DNA of 64,000 bases from NCBI GenBank assembly GCA_015680685.1, contig MNCI01009454.1, forward strand, positions 200,212-264,211, written 5' to 3'. The stretch's first letter is position 1. Each line of letters opens with the position of its first letter. The notes under the pieces are model-generated. The model searched no databases. It had not been told where the DNA came from and saw only the letters and a program-made list of their open reading frames with translations. Source of the DNA: Gnetum montanum (Eukaryota; Streptophyta; Gnetopsida; Gnetales; Gnetaceae). The position numbers and the translations under genes were made by a program. Shown piece after piece: positions 34,206-43,310 of this stretch.

Positions 34206-34599
34206 TTAGGTGCCCTCTTGTTTTGTGGCTACTGCATACAAACACCTTTGAATTTCTACTTTCAGTGCACACTACTTACCTATAGAGATAGATGCTCATT
34301 TCACCACCTAGAGTTTCTGCACATAATTGCACCTTGTATCATTGTACATGATGCATGGAACTCGCTTCTTCTCAATCTTTCCAAATGCATTTTCTTTGGA
34401 TATTTCTAGGAAAAGACCTCTGATGTCCATTCTTACATCAACAATGCTTAGTCATGCCCTTCCCATGATGATTGGGAAGTACCCTTTGCAATTCTCTACT
34501 TTGATCACTAGGAAATCAATAGGATAAGACCACCCATACATAGTGGTCACAATGTCTTCCATTAGTCCTAATGGAACAGTGATGGACTAGTCTGCCAAT

Positions 34600-34860
34600 T
34601 CTAATCTGATGTTGTTCTTCAATAAAGGAGGTAGGTCTCATGAGAAATTAGATTGACACCAAAACCAAAATTAAGAAGAGCCTTGGATGATTCATTTCCA
34701 TCAATCTGCAAATAAATTATAGAACTCCCAGGATTTGCTAACTTCCTAGGAATGTTTCCAACACATATCCAATCAAATACGGCATGAGTAAGCATCACAC
34801 TATGGATCCTATGCGATGTTTGGTTTGAAGTGGACTCAAAAGAATTTGATACCAAGGAAG
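34600..34860 (-). pseudogene. Element C protease region, catalytic Asp lost
   Basis: Minus strand 34855-34619: MLTHAVFDWICVGNIPRKLA, then SKALLNFGFGVNLISHETY. B has CKALLDSGSRINLISHDMY, so the catalytic Asp is Asn. The following NCKGYFPIIMGRA.L part lies near 34500-34440. Confidence 0.75.
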
Positions 34861-35229
34861 ATGGAGAAATGGGTTGTCAACTGTAGGTGTATTTGAGGGC
34901 CTAGGCGGACTTTGTGGTTAGAAGAAAGGTCTTTTCTTTGATCAAGTATCCAAACCACTCAATTAATAAACTAGTTGTAGATTAATGGCCCTAGTAGCAT
35001 TGCATTATTGCGGTTGAGCGGGGAGTTTATCCTACATAGGTGAAGCATGTGGTAATTGTGTCGCTGAAGGAGGAAGATGTGCAAGAATAAGATGAGGATA
35101 AAGGTAAATGGTGGTATCCCTTTTTGCTTGTGGAGAATGAGTTCAATAATAATCAAAAGGATGGTAGTGAGATTGGAAAGTAGAAATGTGACTGGAGGAG
35201 TCATGTGGAGATAAGGATTGTTGAATGTA

Positions 35230-37310
35230 GTATCCATATGGATCAAGTTGCCTATAAGGGTATTGTTGCCTTGGTGGTGCTAGCACCCATGACTGTGATT
35301 GCTGCCATCATTCATAGTGCTCATATGGTTGCGATGGAGTTTCACTTGGATAATATTGTTGTTACTGGTGGAACTACCTAGAGTTACCTTGAGGATAATG
35401 TAATCTTCTAGATGTTTTCCTTTGTGTTAGTCATGGATTCAAAGCATACACCCCAAATTCCTATAAGTGTGACACTATGGAACAACATCCTTTAGAATGT
35501 TCATACTGGAAAATGTCACATTCACCATCATCATCTAATTCTCTTTCCACAACTTTTTTTATTGCAATACTCTTGCCCTTACCTTTTTGATAAGCACATT
35601 TAACTTCTTTACACCTCCTACACTCACAGTCACCACCTCATTCTTTGGACTCTTCAACAATTTTTAGGATAGCTTGAAATCTGTTATTCATGGAGTCCCA
35701 TAACTAATCAACCTTGGGCAGAATTTTAGATTAAAATTTTTAAAGCAACAAGGCTTTCCTATTCATCACCTCATCAAGTCTTGATTCTTCTTCACTATCA
35801 CAAAATCAAACCTCCCTCTTGAAAATGAAAGAATCACGATTATACTCTTTTGCACTTTCTCATTTTCTCAATTCACCTTCCTATTTAGCTACCTACTCAA
35901 TCAATCTTTGGATCTGATGGGTGCTTAGCTCTGACAATCGTCCTTGGGCATAGACATCAAGGGTTCTCCTCATTTCAGATCAAAGCCCATCTACAATGTG
36001 GCAAAGTTAATCTAGTTAAGAATAACCATAGCTAGGATATTTGTGCATTAAGGAATAGTATTGGCCAGTGGTGGCATCCAAGGATTCGTGTGCTTCTTAT
36101 TTCCATCCTTAGATCTGCCTTCTCAAGTTGGACACTCTGAAGTATGTTTGATATTTGTAATTAAATAATTCAAGCATTATACTCCATCATCTAATATATT
36201 TCGATTTTAAGGATCGATACCAATTTTCTGCTTCTTTAATGAGTGTCCATGGGAACAACTTAAGTTTTTTTCATTTATTCTCTATGTTCTACAAGGCACA
36301 TGCATCTTGAAAAGCTTGGAGATGGTTCTGCAGATCTGAGTTATATCCTCCTTCGAACCTAGGGATATTGTTCATATCTAGTCTTTTGATTTAACTATTC
36401 TTTACATGCCTTGTTGAAATTCATACTACCTTTGCAATGTTTAGCATACTTCAGGTAGTAAGAAAAGGCTTATTGAGGCCTTGATTTTTGGTACCTATGA
36501 TGCCCTTTACTACCCCTTCATTAATGGAATTGCATCTCTCTTGAATACTCATGCCTCTAGTTTTGCCTTGCCCAACGGTCCCTCCAATCATTTCGGTCCC
36601 ATTGGTCACCTTCATCATGGTCGTGCCCCCTATAGTTGTGATCAGAGCCAAAGGAAGAAGAGGATGATAACAAAGGTGAAGAGGAAGGAGAACTAACACC
36701 ATCACAATGCCTACTACCACCTCCTCGGTGATCGTGACCATGATCATGATCTTGTTTCTTGTCCACATCCCTACCTTGACTTGCCTCTTTGGATCCTTCT
36801 TTGTCATTGGATACATTCTTACCAGAACCAAGATTGTGAATCGTGGATTGCAAGTTCTAGTTTTGACCTCCTTTACCAAATTCAAAGAGAGGAATTTCAC
36901 TAAATGGAAAACCCCCAGAGAAGATCTCTCCACCATCTTTTTGGTATAGCAAGAATGGAGAATCATTAAATCTTTTTTCCTTTGCAAATTCATAACATTG
37001 TTCTAACTCGTAATCCCTAAGATGTTGTGCCTCAGTGGGACAATAATCCTTGACATCACTATCTTGCACAATAGGCTCAACATGAAGTTCCTAGAGACCC
37101 CATCGTATAAGCATTTGTTGGAGCATTGTAGGAATGGATCAGTCGAGCAACAACACATTGTTGCCCTCCATGTGACACCACCGCAATTGTTCATCCTAGT
37201 GTAGGATGAAGGTGAAATTTGATACATACTCATCAAGATGAGCATATACCACTCAATATTGTTGAGGCACTGGCAGATGTGCTTCATCAGACTTGGGTGG
37301 AGAATCACTC
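35230..37310 (-). pseudogene. Element C gag (decayed)
   Basis: From about 37300 on the minus strand: VVYAHLDEYVSNFTFILH, then (36853-36557) an Asp/His and Ser-rich linker (PSSSPLLSSSSSFGSDHN) matching B's Ser/Arg linker in position. The core (about 36380-35400) reads NNIPRFEGGYNSDLQNHLQAF, KLFPWTLIKEAENWYRSLKS, YPSYGYS, CDIFQYEHSKGCC, EFGVYALNP, then a Gln/Pro/Tyr-rich tail. Many stops are at former Gln codons. The 180-codon ORF at 36451-36993 is an out-of-frame shadow of this. Confidence 0.72.
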
Positions 37311-37467
37311 TTGTGATAAGAATAAATTTTATGTTATAGATTAAAATTGCAATGTGTCTCTTAAAATTGTTGTAGTAATCTTAAGATGTGATGTGACTCT
37401 AAGGTTTGTTTCAATGATTTGAATAATTTTCACTAAATCCTAGATAGTGTACAAAACAACCAAAGGG

Positions 37468-37486
37468 TCCCTAGCAACAATGCCAA
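37468..37486 (-). other. Element C primer-binding site
   Basis: Minus strand TGGCATTGTTGCTAGGGAC, next to the 5' LTR. It is a decayed version of the Asp-tRNA-type site also seen in B. Confidence 0.75.
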
Positions 37487-38287
37487 TGATGAGTAGTGAG
37501 GTACCCCTATGTCCAACCATATAAATCACCAAGGCATTCACATGTAATCTAGTTGAATTCCATGGACCTATAGTTCTCCAATGTACTAGTTCCTCTAGGA
37601 AGTGAATGGGCATTGAGAACGTTCATTGTTTTCTCAATTTCACTTGTGAAGTACAAGTATATGGTTAAGTGCAACCGAGGCATGTGATTTTTATCATTTT
37701 GTATTTTATAAGTTTAGTTGCCTACAACAAGAATGAAAGGTAAAGTAATTTAAGCTCTAATTCATCTACTACCTAGCTAGCCTAACACAAGTACCCATCC
37801 CACTTTCCTGGACACATCCTAAACACATATAGCCCTACTAGGTTACCAAACATTAAGCGTTTCTAGGTTACCAAGTGCTACATGTATGCTCAAGGTGGTC
37901 ATGCTTGTGTTCATTAATAACTAGGAATTAATTGCTTAATTAATGTGCATTAAAGTGAAGTGCATGAATATTAAATGCATCAAGAAAACATTAATCTATT
38001 CTTAGTACTACAAGGATGATCAAAAGGGTTCATTTTTATTCCCGTCACACTGCTATGCTTAGGTACATTAGTGTTCAAACAAAGATCCATACACACTCAG
38101 ACTCCTACTACGAGCACTTAGGAAATATTCTAACTTTAGAGAAAACAAATTGTAAGAGCTTCGCTAACTATGACAAAAACTTATATGAAAATCGTGAGCC
38201 CAAGCGCTATATTTATAGGCTGGCATATACCTTGTGATATCATATATTTGCTAACGATATCAAAGCATGTCAAAACATGACTCATCA
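37487..38287 (-). repeat. Element C 5' LTR (right copy)
   Basis: Plus strand TGATGAGTAG ... CTCATCA. It aligns with 28217-29074 throughout, with a deletion of about 20 bp near 37960 and another near 38240. TATA box on the minus strand near 38209-38217. Confidence 0.9.
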
Positions 38288-38292
38288 ATATT

Positions 38293-38477
38293 CTATGTTG
38301 AAGATAGAAATAAATTATGTATAAATTGGATTAAGAAGCTAATGTGAAAGTGTTTCATTCTAGGCCCTGGTTTGGCCTAGGATGTGGAATCCCATTTTCG
38401 TATCTTAGTATTTTTTTTTCTCATATTTTGTATAGTTTATTTTCATTATATTTTATTTTGAATTTTAAAAGTAGACA
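38293..38477 (+). repeat. TRIM-like element 3' LTR, second part
   Basis: Continues the LTR after element C and ends 'gtagaca'. It is followed by aaaat, the TRIM-like element's target duplication. It aligns with 27500-27682. Confidence 0.85.
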
Positions 38478-38482
38478 AAAAT

Positions 38483-39045
38483 TTCTACAATTTTATAAAA
38501 AGATACTAGCTAGGCTTGATGTCCACTTATCCATGAAAGTTTATAAAGTCTCTCAAGAAAAATGATGGTTTAATAATGGGAAAAAATGACTCCAAAAATG
38601 GAATATTGAATATCAAGATTTAAATTTCAGCTTTGAGGATATGAAAACAAGGATTAGACATAAAGCATTAAAACACATGTGAGAATAACCATGTGGAAAA
38701 TAGTAATTTTATTTACAACAAATTCAAGAAAAATCCTTTTAAAATTTCACCTGCTTATTTATCTACTACTATTTCTAAACAAAGGTGGTAATCATATGTG
38801 CTTGTGTGAGAGCTCACTATATATTGATTGAAAGAGGTAGATAGATTAATCTTTATAGAGAACAATGCATTTGTAGCTTTTGTATAAATGCAATAGTATA
38901 AGATGAAGAGCATATCTTTATGAATTATCCTTTCTTTAATGTTCTTCTACATTTCTTTAGGCTGGTGAGATGTCAATTTTGGGTCATTTTCTTGATAAGA
39001 TGTTCAAAATCTATCATGACTGTATCAAAGGCTTGTAATAAAAAA
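38483..39045 (+). pseudogene. LINE C-terminal region (continues 25641-27411)
   Basis: Reading KFLQFYKKILARLDVHLSMKVYKVSQEK (38483-38563), then a Cys/His-type end: CICSFCINAIV.DEEHIFMNYPFFNVLLHFF (about 38868-38960). This resembles the C..C...(E)DE.HF...CP zinc-binding end of several LINE clades, with the last Cys lost. It ends in an A-rich stretch near 39040. Confidence 0.65.
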
Positions 39046-39255
39046 ATTTTGTTTTCACAGAGATATAATTAAACATTTCTATTTCTATTTCCATTAAAAA
39101 CGATGCTTTTTAGCATTGAATTCCTTCTCATTGAAGTTAGTTCGTACCTTAAAACTTTATATTTTTACGGTGATTTCTCGTACTTTTGTGACGACCCACC
39201 TGACTCCCTATTTCAAACTGTTTTTTCACGTAAACGCACCTTTCTTGAAAATTTA

Positions 39256-39323
39256 GTGTTTGTATTCGATTAATCATAATGCAAGAAAAGTGTTTGTATT
39301 CGATTAATCATAATGCAAGAAAA
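39256..39323. repeat. 34-bp perfect tandem duplication
   Basis: Two identical units of 34 bp starting 'gtgtttgtattcgattaatc' at 39256 and 39290; absent from the matching part of copy 2. Confidence 0.95.
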
Positions 39324-39492
39324 CTAAAAAGCGTAAGGGAATAAAACCAACCATTCATGGAATTCTTTGTTCGGTTGAAATAGATTATTTAGACATCTTT
39401 CTTACAAAAATCATCGCTTTACTTGTTTATTTTGGAACTAAGTGGACCCTTCATTAAAGAAGGGTTTTTTTGAAAAAAAAAATTAAACCCTT

Positions 39493-40032
39493 TTCTCGTC
39501 TGAGTTCAAAAGCAGAGCATTTTTTTCACTGTTCAAAGTTTCCAGTCCGAAAGTGATACAGGTAAAGGACACCTACTTGCATAACTATTAAAACATAGGT
39601 AAACGTAAATTTCAATATGGTGATATGGTTCATTTATTATCGATGCTTTAAGTAACCCAAAGGTCTATTGATGCACATGTAAATTACAAGGATAGCCACT
39701 GGATTGATAACCTATGCAAAATGAAAAAGACGGGTGAAAGCATGGGACACACGCCAACAGGAAAAAAACAAAGAATTTAATTTAGATAAAAATGCAGAGA
39801 CACACTCTTAACACTAACTAAATAAAAGATGGGTTTCTGTCTCCTTTTTTTCTCGCTTTTCTCGTCTGAGTTCAAAAGCAGAGTTTTGGTTTTCCTTTTC
39901 CCCTGTTCTAAGAAAGTTAGTCAGAACAGGATACGGTTGAAGGGACGGGTATCAGCATAGGTAAGTGTCACTATGGTGAAATATGGTTCAGCTTCATTAC
40001 CGATGCTTTAATTAACCCACAAAGTTCTATTG
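39493..40032. repeat. Direct repeat of about 180 bp, 360 bp apart, beside pseudogene
   Basis: 39493-39672 and 39853-40032 share 'cttttctcgtctgagttcaa', 'aagcagag', 'gatgcttta' and 'taacccaaaggtctattg'-like words in order. The second copy sits exactly where the 3' third of the gene should be. The spacer (39673-39852) is the gene's 3' untranslated homologue. Confidence 0.8.
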
Positions 40033-40592
40033 CTTCTCGTCCTTGTGTGGCACGAGAATTCTTCCTCTCTCAAAGTTGTCCTTGTGCAGTCTGCACTTAA
40101 ACACAAATTCCATGTCTTGCTCAGGAGGATTAGCAGTAACTGGATCAGGATCATGAACAGTACCGAAAATGTCAAGGAGCTTGTCCTGAAGCATTATGGA
40201 GAATTCCTCTTCTGTTTTTCCTTCTTCTTCGGATGATGCGTGATTCTTCTTCATCAGAATGAATGCTTGGCCTCCATTATCGTGGTCTTTACAGCACGGG
40301 AACTTGCCAAGGCCAGAAATGCTGCATCTCTTTGAATTGAAGCCAAGCTTTGCATTTGTTATGAAAAACCTTCGGCACATGCATTCTTCCATCGTGAATA
40401 TCAGTCGCTCCCAATTCCTTCTGAAACACCAACTTCCATTCCTCATTGCCAGCCATTTCTCACAGAGAGGATAGAAGACAAAAAGATAAGAAAGCACAGA
40501 AGGAGACGAGAGAAAAGACAAGTATCACCAGCCTTGCAAATTTGAGTGCTCTGCCTCTGCTGCTCAGCAAATTTGAAGGCTGCAGAAGCCAT
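40027..40592 (-). pseudogene. Pseudogene copy of the 51783-52715 gene (frameshifted and 3'-truncated)
   Basis: On the minus strand a start MAGNEEWKLVFQKEL (ATG near 40457) matches the intact paralogue. A 50-bp deletion after KVFHNKCKAW, between two 'aagcttt' direct repeats, shifts the frame. A different frame then reads SGLGKFPC, GGQAFILMKKNHASSEEEGK, EEEFSIMLQDKLLDIFGTVHD, EFVFKCRLHKDNFERGRILVP, and stops at KDEKQ where a 180-bp direct repeat begins. The last ~95 residues of the paralogue are absent. The upstream segment (ATG 40592, MASAAFKFAEQQRQSTQICKA) is also conserved. Between copies it has more drift than copy 2's ORF would permit, so decay is likely after duplication. Confidence 0.85.
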
Positions 40593-40645
40593 TTGTTATC
40601 AGTATTTCATTGTTCAGCATCTGCAACTCATGGTCATCTTCATGC

Positions 40646-42026
40646 TATGCACCGGAGATTTGCGATTCCGGACAAATTTTCACGAACTGTTCGCATCGGA
40701 CTCGGAGCGCTTTCGAAGGGCAGTAAATACGTATTTCATAATTTCCAATGAAATTCTGTCTGGATCTGTACTTATACATTGAAATGGTCGCCTTGCCCTG
40801 GTATTGTTCTTGCCTTTTTAGTGACGTCTGCATTTTGCATTAAAATCTTAAATATCTTCCCCTGTTTTGAATCATACCAAAAATTTCATTTCATTGTTAA
40901 GTACCAAAAATTTCATTTCATTGTTAAGTGGCAAGCAAGCAATCAAGATTCATGGCATCGGCATGAGACGGATCACAGAAAACAAGGGGGTACGAATAAA
41001 TAAACAAACACTATGGTAACCGAAGGCCGAAGGGGCAAGTATGGGTCATACGGAAATCAAGTTTTGGACGGGGCGTGCGAGGAAAACATTGCATTTACAT
41101 GGATTCGCCTGCCTTTGGGAGCGTCAAAGGTTCCGCCATGACTCACACATTCACGCGTGTTTATTGTTCATTGCTGGTTTTTGCTCTTTTTCTCCTATCT
41201 CTGCTGAAAAAAGAAAAAACAAAACAGGGTCATCGTCATGGGTCATGAGTCATGAACGTGATGACGGATGGATGCTTGTTAAACTATTTTAAAAATCTGT
41301 TTGCTTATAAAGCAACGAATGCCACCAGCACATGGCCAATTGCCATATGCAACGTGATGATGCTCTGTTTTTACTTTCCCCTTCATCATGACTAGTGCCG
41401 ATTTTTCAGCATCTGAAACGTTTTTGATCATTGTAGGTGAGGTGAGTTCCTGGCTGTGCCTAGTTTAGTTAAGTTGTGTCTCTTTTAATGCGGTCATCTT
41501 CAATGTGGCCATATGGCGCTACTCATAGTCCCTATGGTGCTACTCACAAGTAATTGTTGAACAAAAGTATTAGTAGACCTGATTTGTTATAAATTTGGTT
41601 GAGGCTTGAGGCTTAATTTCATTTTTGGAAATATTGTATTGAGTAACAAAGGGGTTTCATTTTATTGCTGTCATTTTGGCTGTTGCAGAAATTATATGTT
41701 TGGCTGGCTCCTGAGCAAGGAAATGGATTCAATGCCCTCCATACCTTTGCAAATTTTCTTGCTTCAATTTAATGGTGATATTGCAATCTTCTGTGCAATT
41801 TTTAACCAGTAACAATATTTTGGATTTAGATTGTTCTATATTTTACAATGTATTTTTATGATATATGAGATTTAACTTTTTAAAAAACTAATATATTTAA
41901 ATTTTCCCTGTCACGTCCCGGCTACGAACCTGTCCCCACTTTTCTTGAGGCACACGTACCCAATCACGTTCAGAATCACGAATCCTCGATTCCTCGCTTC
42001 CACAAATCAGATTCTTTTGATGCATA
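40646..42026. other. 1381-bp segment present only in block copy 1, flanked by 10-bp direct repeats
   Basis: 'atcttcatgc' occurs at 40636-40645 and 42027-42036; copy 2 has one such site near 52763. The interior is mixed-composition DNA with CpGs and no convincing ORF; a 27-bp perfect tandem duplication is at 40875-40928. The ends share only 'tatgca' as an inverted match. It may be a Mutator-type insertion in copy 1 or a repeat-mediated deletion in copy 2. Confidence 0.65.
40875..40928. repeat. 27-bp perfect tandem duplication
   Basis: 'taccaaaaatttcatttcat' plus 'tgttaag' occurs at 40875-40901 and again at 40902-40928. Confidence 0.95.
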
Positions 42027-42036
42027 ATCTTCATGC

Positions 42037-43310
42037 CATTGTTGTGCAGTGTATTGGTTACAGTCAAAGACATCCAGAGTTCATGCTATGACTCTGATTC
42101 TGGGGAAATCATAGAAGTTAGGATTGTGCAGAGAAACAGGCTTGACCACTGCAGTACTATGGATAAATGCATCGCGTGAATATTTTGGTTTTATTTTTTT
42201 TTTTAATTTTTATTTAAGGTCAGGGTGACGTTGCTGGTGCTCTATAGCAGGTGGCATTTCAGGATTAACATCTTTGATCGTGCTCATGAATCCAAAGATA
42301 AATTTTGCCACCTTTCACTGTAAATCGAAGGTAGACTTTCACAATCTCGACGGTAATAAATTTATGACGGGTAGTGATAACCGATCACCGAGATATACCT
42401 TTTACAAGCAAATGTAAATGGTATAATTTTTCATAATTGATTCCTAACTTCGTATCTTTAATAAAAGGTTAGTCGTAACCAAGACGCATAGGTAATATAA
42501 TACTTTATATAAAAATAATTAAAGAAATATAATAATGTTTCAAGTGTAATTTATACTATACTTTTTGTCTACAAATTTTTGTCACACTTAACATCATTAT
42601 CAATTGAGGTATTGTTTATTTAGCTAGAGGATGAAATTTGTGATTTGTAAGTTATAGATTTAATTTTGATGGGTATGCTGATCTGACCTATAGTTATTGG
42701 TCATTTTCAAATTTTAGGTTATTTACCTTGTAATTGAAGTTTTGCTTCACAATTAAATAATGTGATGCAAAAGTATTACATTCATGTCAGGTACTATTCT
42801 CTTCTTCTTCTTTTTTATTGCTTGTTAAGTTTGGTAATACATTGATACTGTAATGTGCCTTAGATAAAGGATCATTTATACATAAGCATGTAGTGTTGAT
42901 CATTTGTAAATAGACACTGAATTTGATACCTAATTTAGAAATATTATAAAGTTTCATTTTTTTATCAAGCTATTTAATTTTATGTTGATTTTCGAAAGAG
43001 TTGGGTTGTTAGCCTAGTTGTAAGACTATTCACTTGGAAACTCAAAATTATGGATTTAATTTTGCTGGATAACATGAAGTTACAAATTATAATAGAACTA
43101 TATGTCCTAAGGGGTAAAAATTGTTTAAAATATTTTGTGTTCCAACACCCCCCATTTCAAAGAGCTAAGTAATAATTTGTTAGTCTTACCCCCATATAAA
43201 CCCTAAGTTAACTTCTCAAAACTAGTGATAGGTGGCTCAAGTGGAGATCCCATTGTCTTATTAGGCAAGAGATTGCTAGGTCAAGTCATATTTGAGATGT
43301 TGTTATATTC
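42037..43310. other. Upstream flank of pseudogene, shared with 52752-53870
   Basis: No genes. The first 450 bp are well conserved between the block copies ('ggttacagtcaaagacatc', 'gcagagaaacaggcYtgacc', 'tatagcaggtggcatttcag'); the rest is AT-rich and contains tRNA-like SINE pieces (42613-42690 and 43005-43155). Confidence 0.7.
43005..43155 (+). repeat. tRNA-derived SINE (Au-like), decayed
   Basis: 'gttagcctagttgtaagac' (A-box region) and 'atggatttaattttg' (B-box region), followed by a tail 'aagttacaaattataatag..ctatatgtccta'. It is the orthologue of 53727-53830 in block copy 2. Confidence 0.6.

Larger units (their letters stand above)
28217..38287 (-). mobile_element. Element C: Athila-like Ty3/gypsy retrotransposon, minus strand, ORF3 lost
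   Basis: About 10.1 kb between two LTRs (858 and 801 bp). It has a perfect target duplication atatt (28212-28216; 38288-38292). Order on the minus strand: LTR, primer site, gag, protease, RT, RNase H, integrase, spacer, short remnant of ORF3, polypurine tract, LTR. Same family group as A and B by protein wording and LTR landmarks. LTR divergence looks higher than in B. Two single Ns and an apparently misplaced 204-bp piece lie in the integrase. It is inserted in the 3' LTR of the TRIM-like element. Confidence 0.9.
27412..38477 (+). mobile_element. TRIM-like mini LTR element inserted in LINE and split by element C
   Basis: Two direct repeats of about 272 bp (27412-27682; 28127-28216 continued at 38293-38477) flank a 444-bp interior. 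The LTR starts TGTTGGAGA and ends ACA. An initiator-Met primer site follows the first LTR. Target duplication aaaat: 27407-27411 and 38478-38482. Once C is discounted, the element is about 990 bp with no coding capacity beyond a 77-codon ORF (27881-28114) without motifs. It matches the definition of a terminal-repeat retrotransposon in miniature. It must be mobilised by another element's proteins. Confidence 0.85.

Noticed and set aside
36451-36993. 180-codon minus-strand ORF
   Set aside because: Out of frame with the gag linker that matches element B; low-complexity shadow.
40446-41292. Plus-strand ORFs overlapping and upstream of the pseudogene
   Set aside because: No motif, antisense or flank sequence, and no counterpart in block copy 2.
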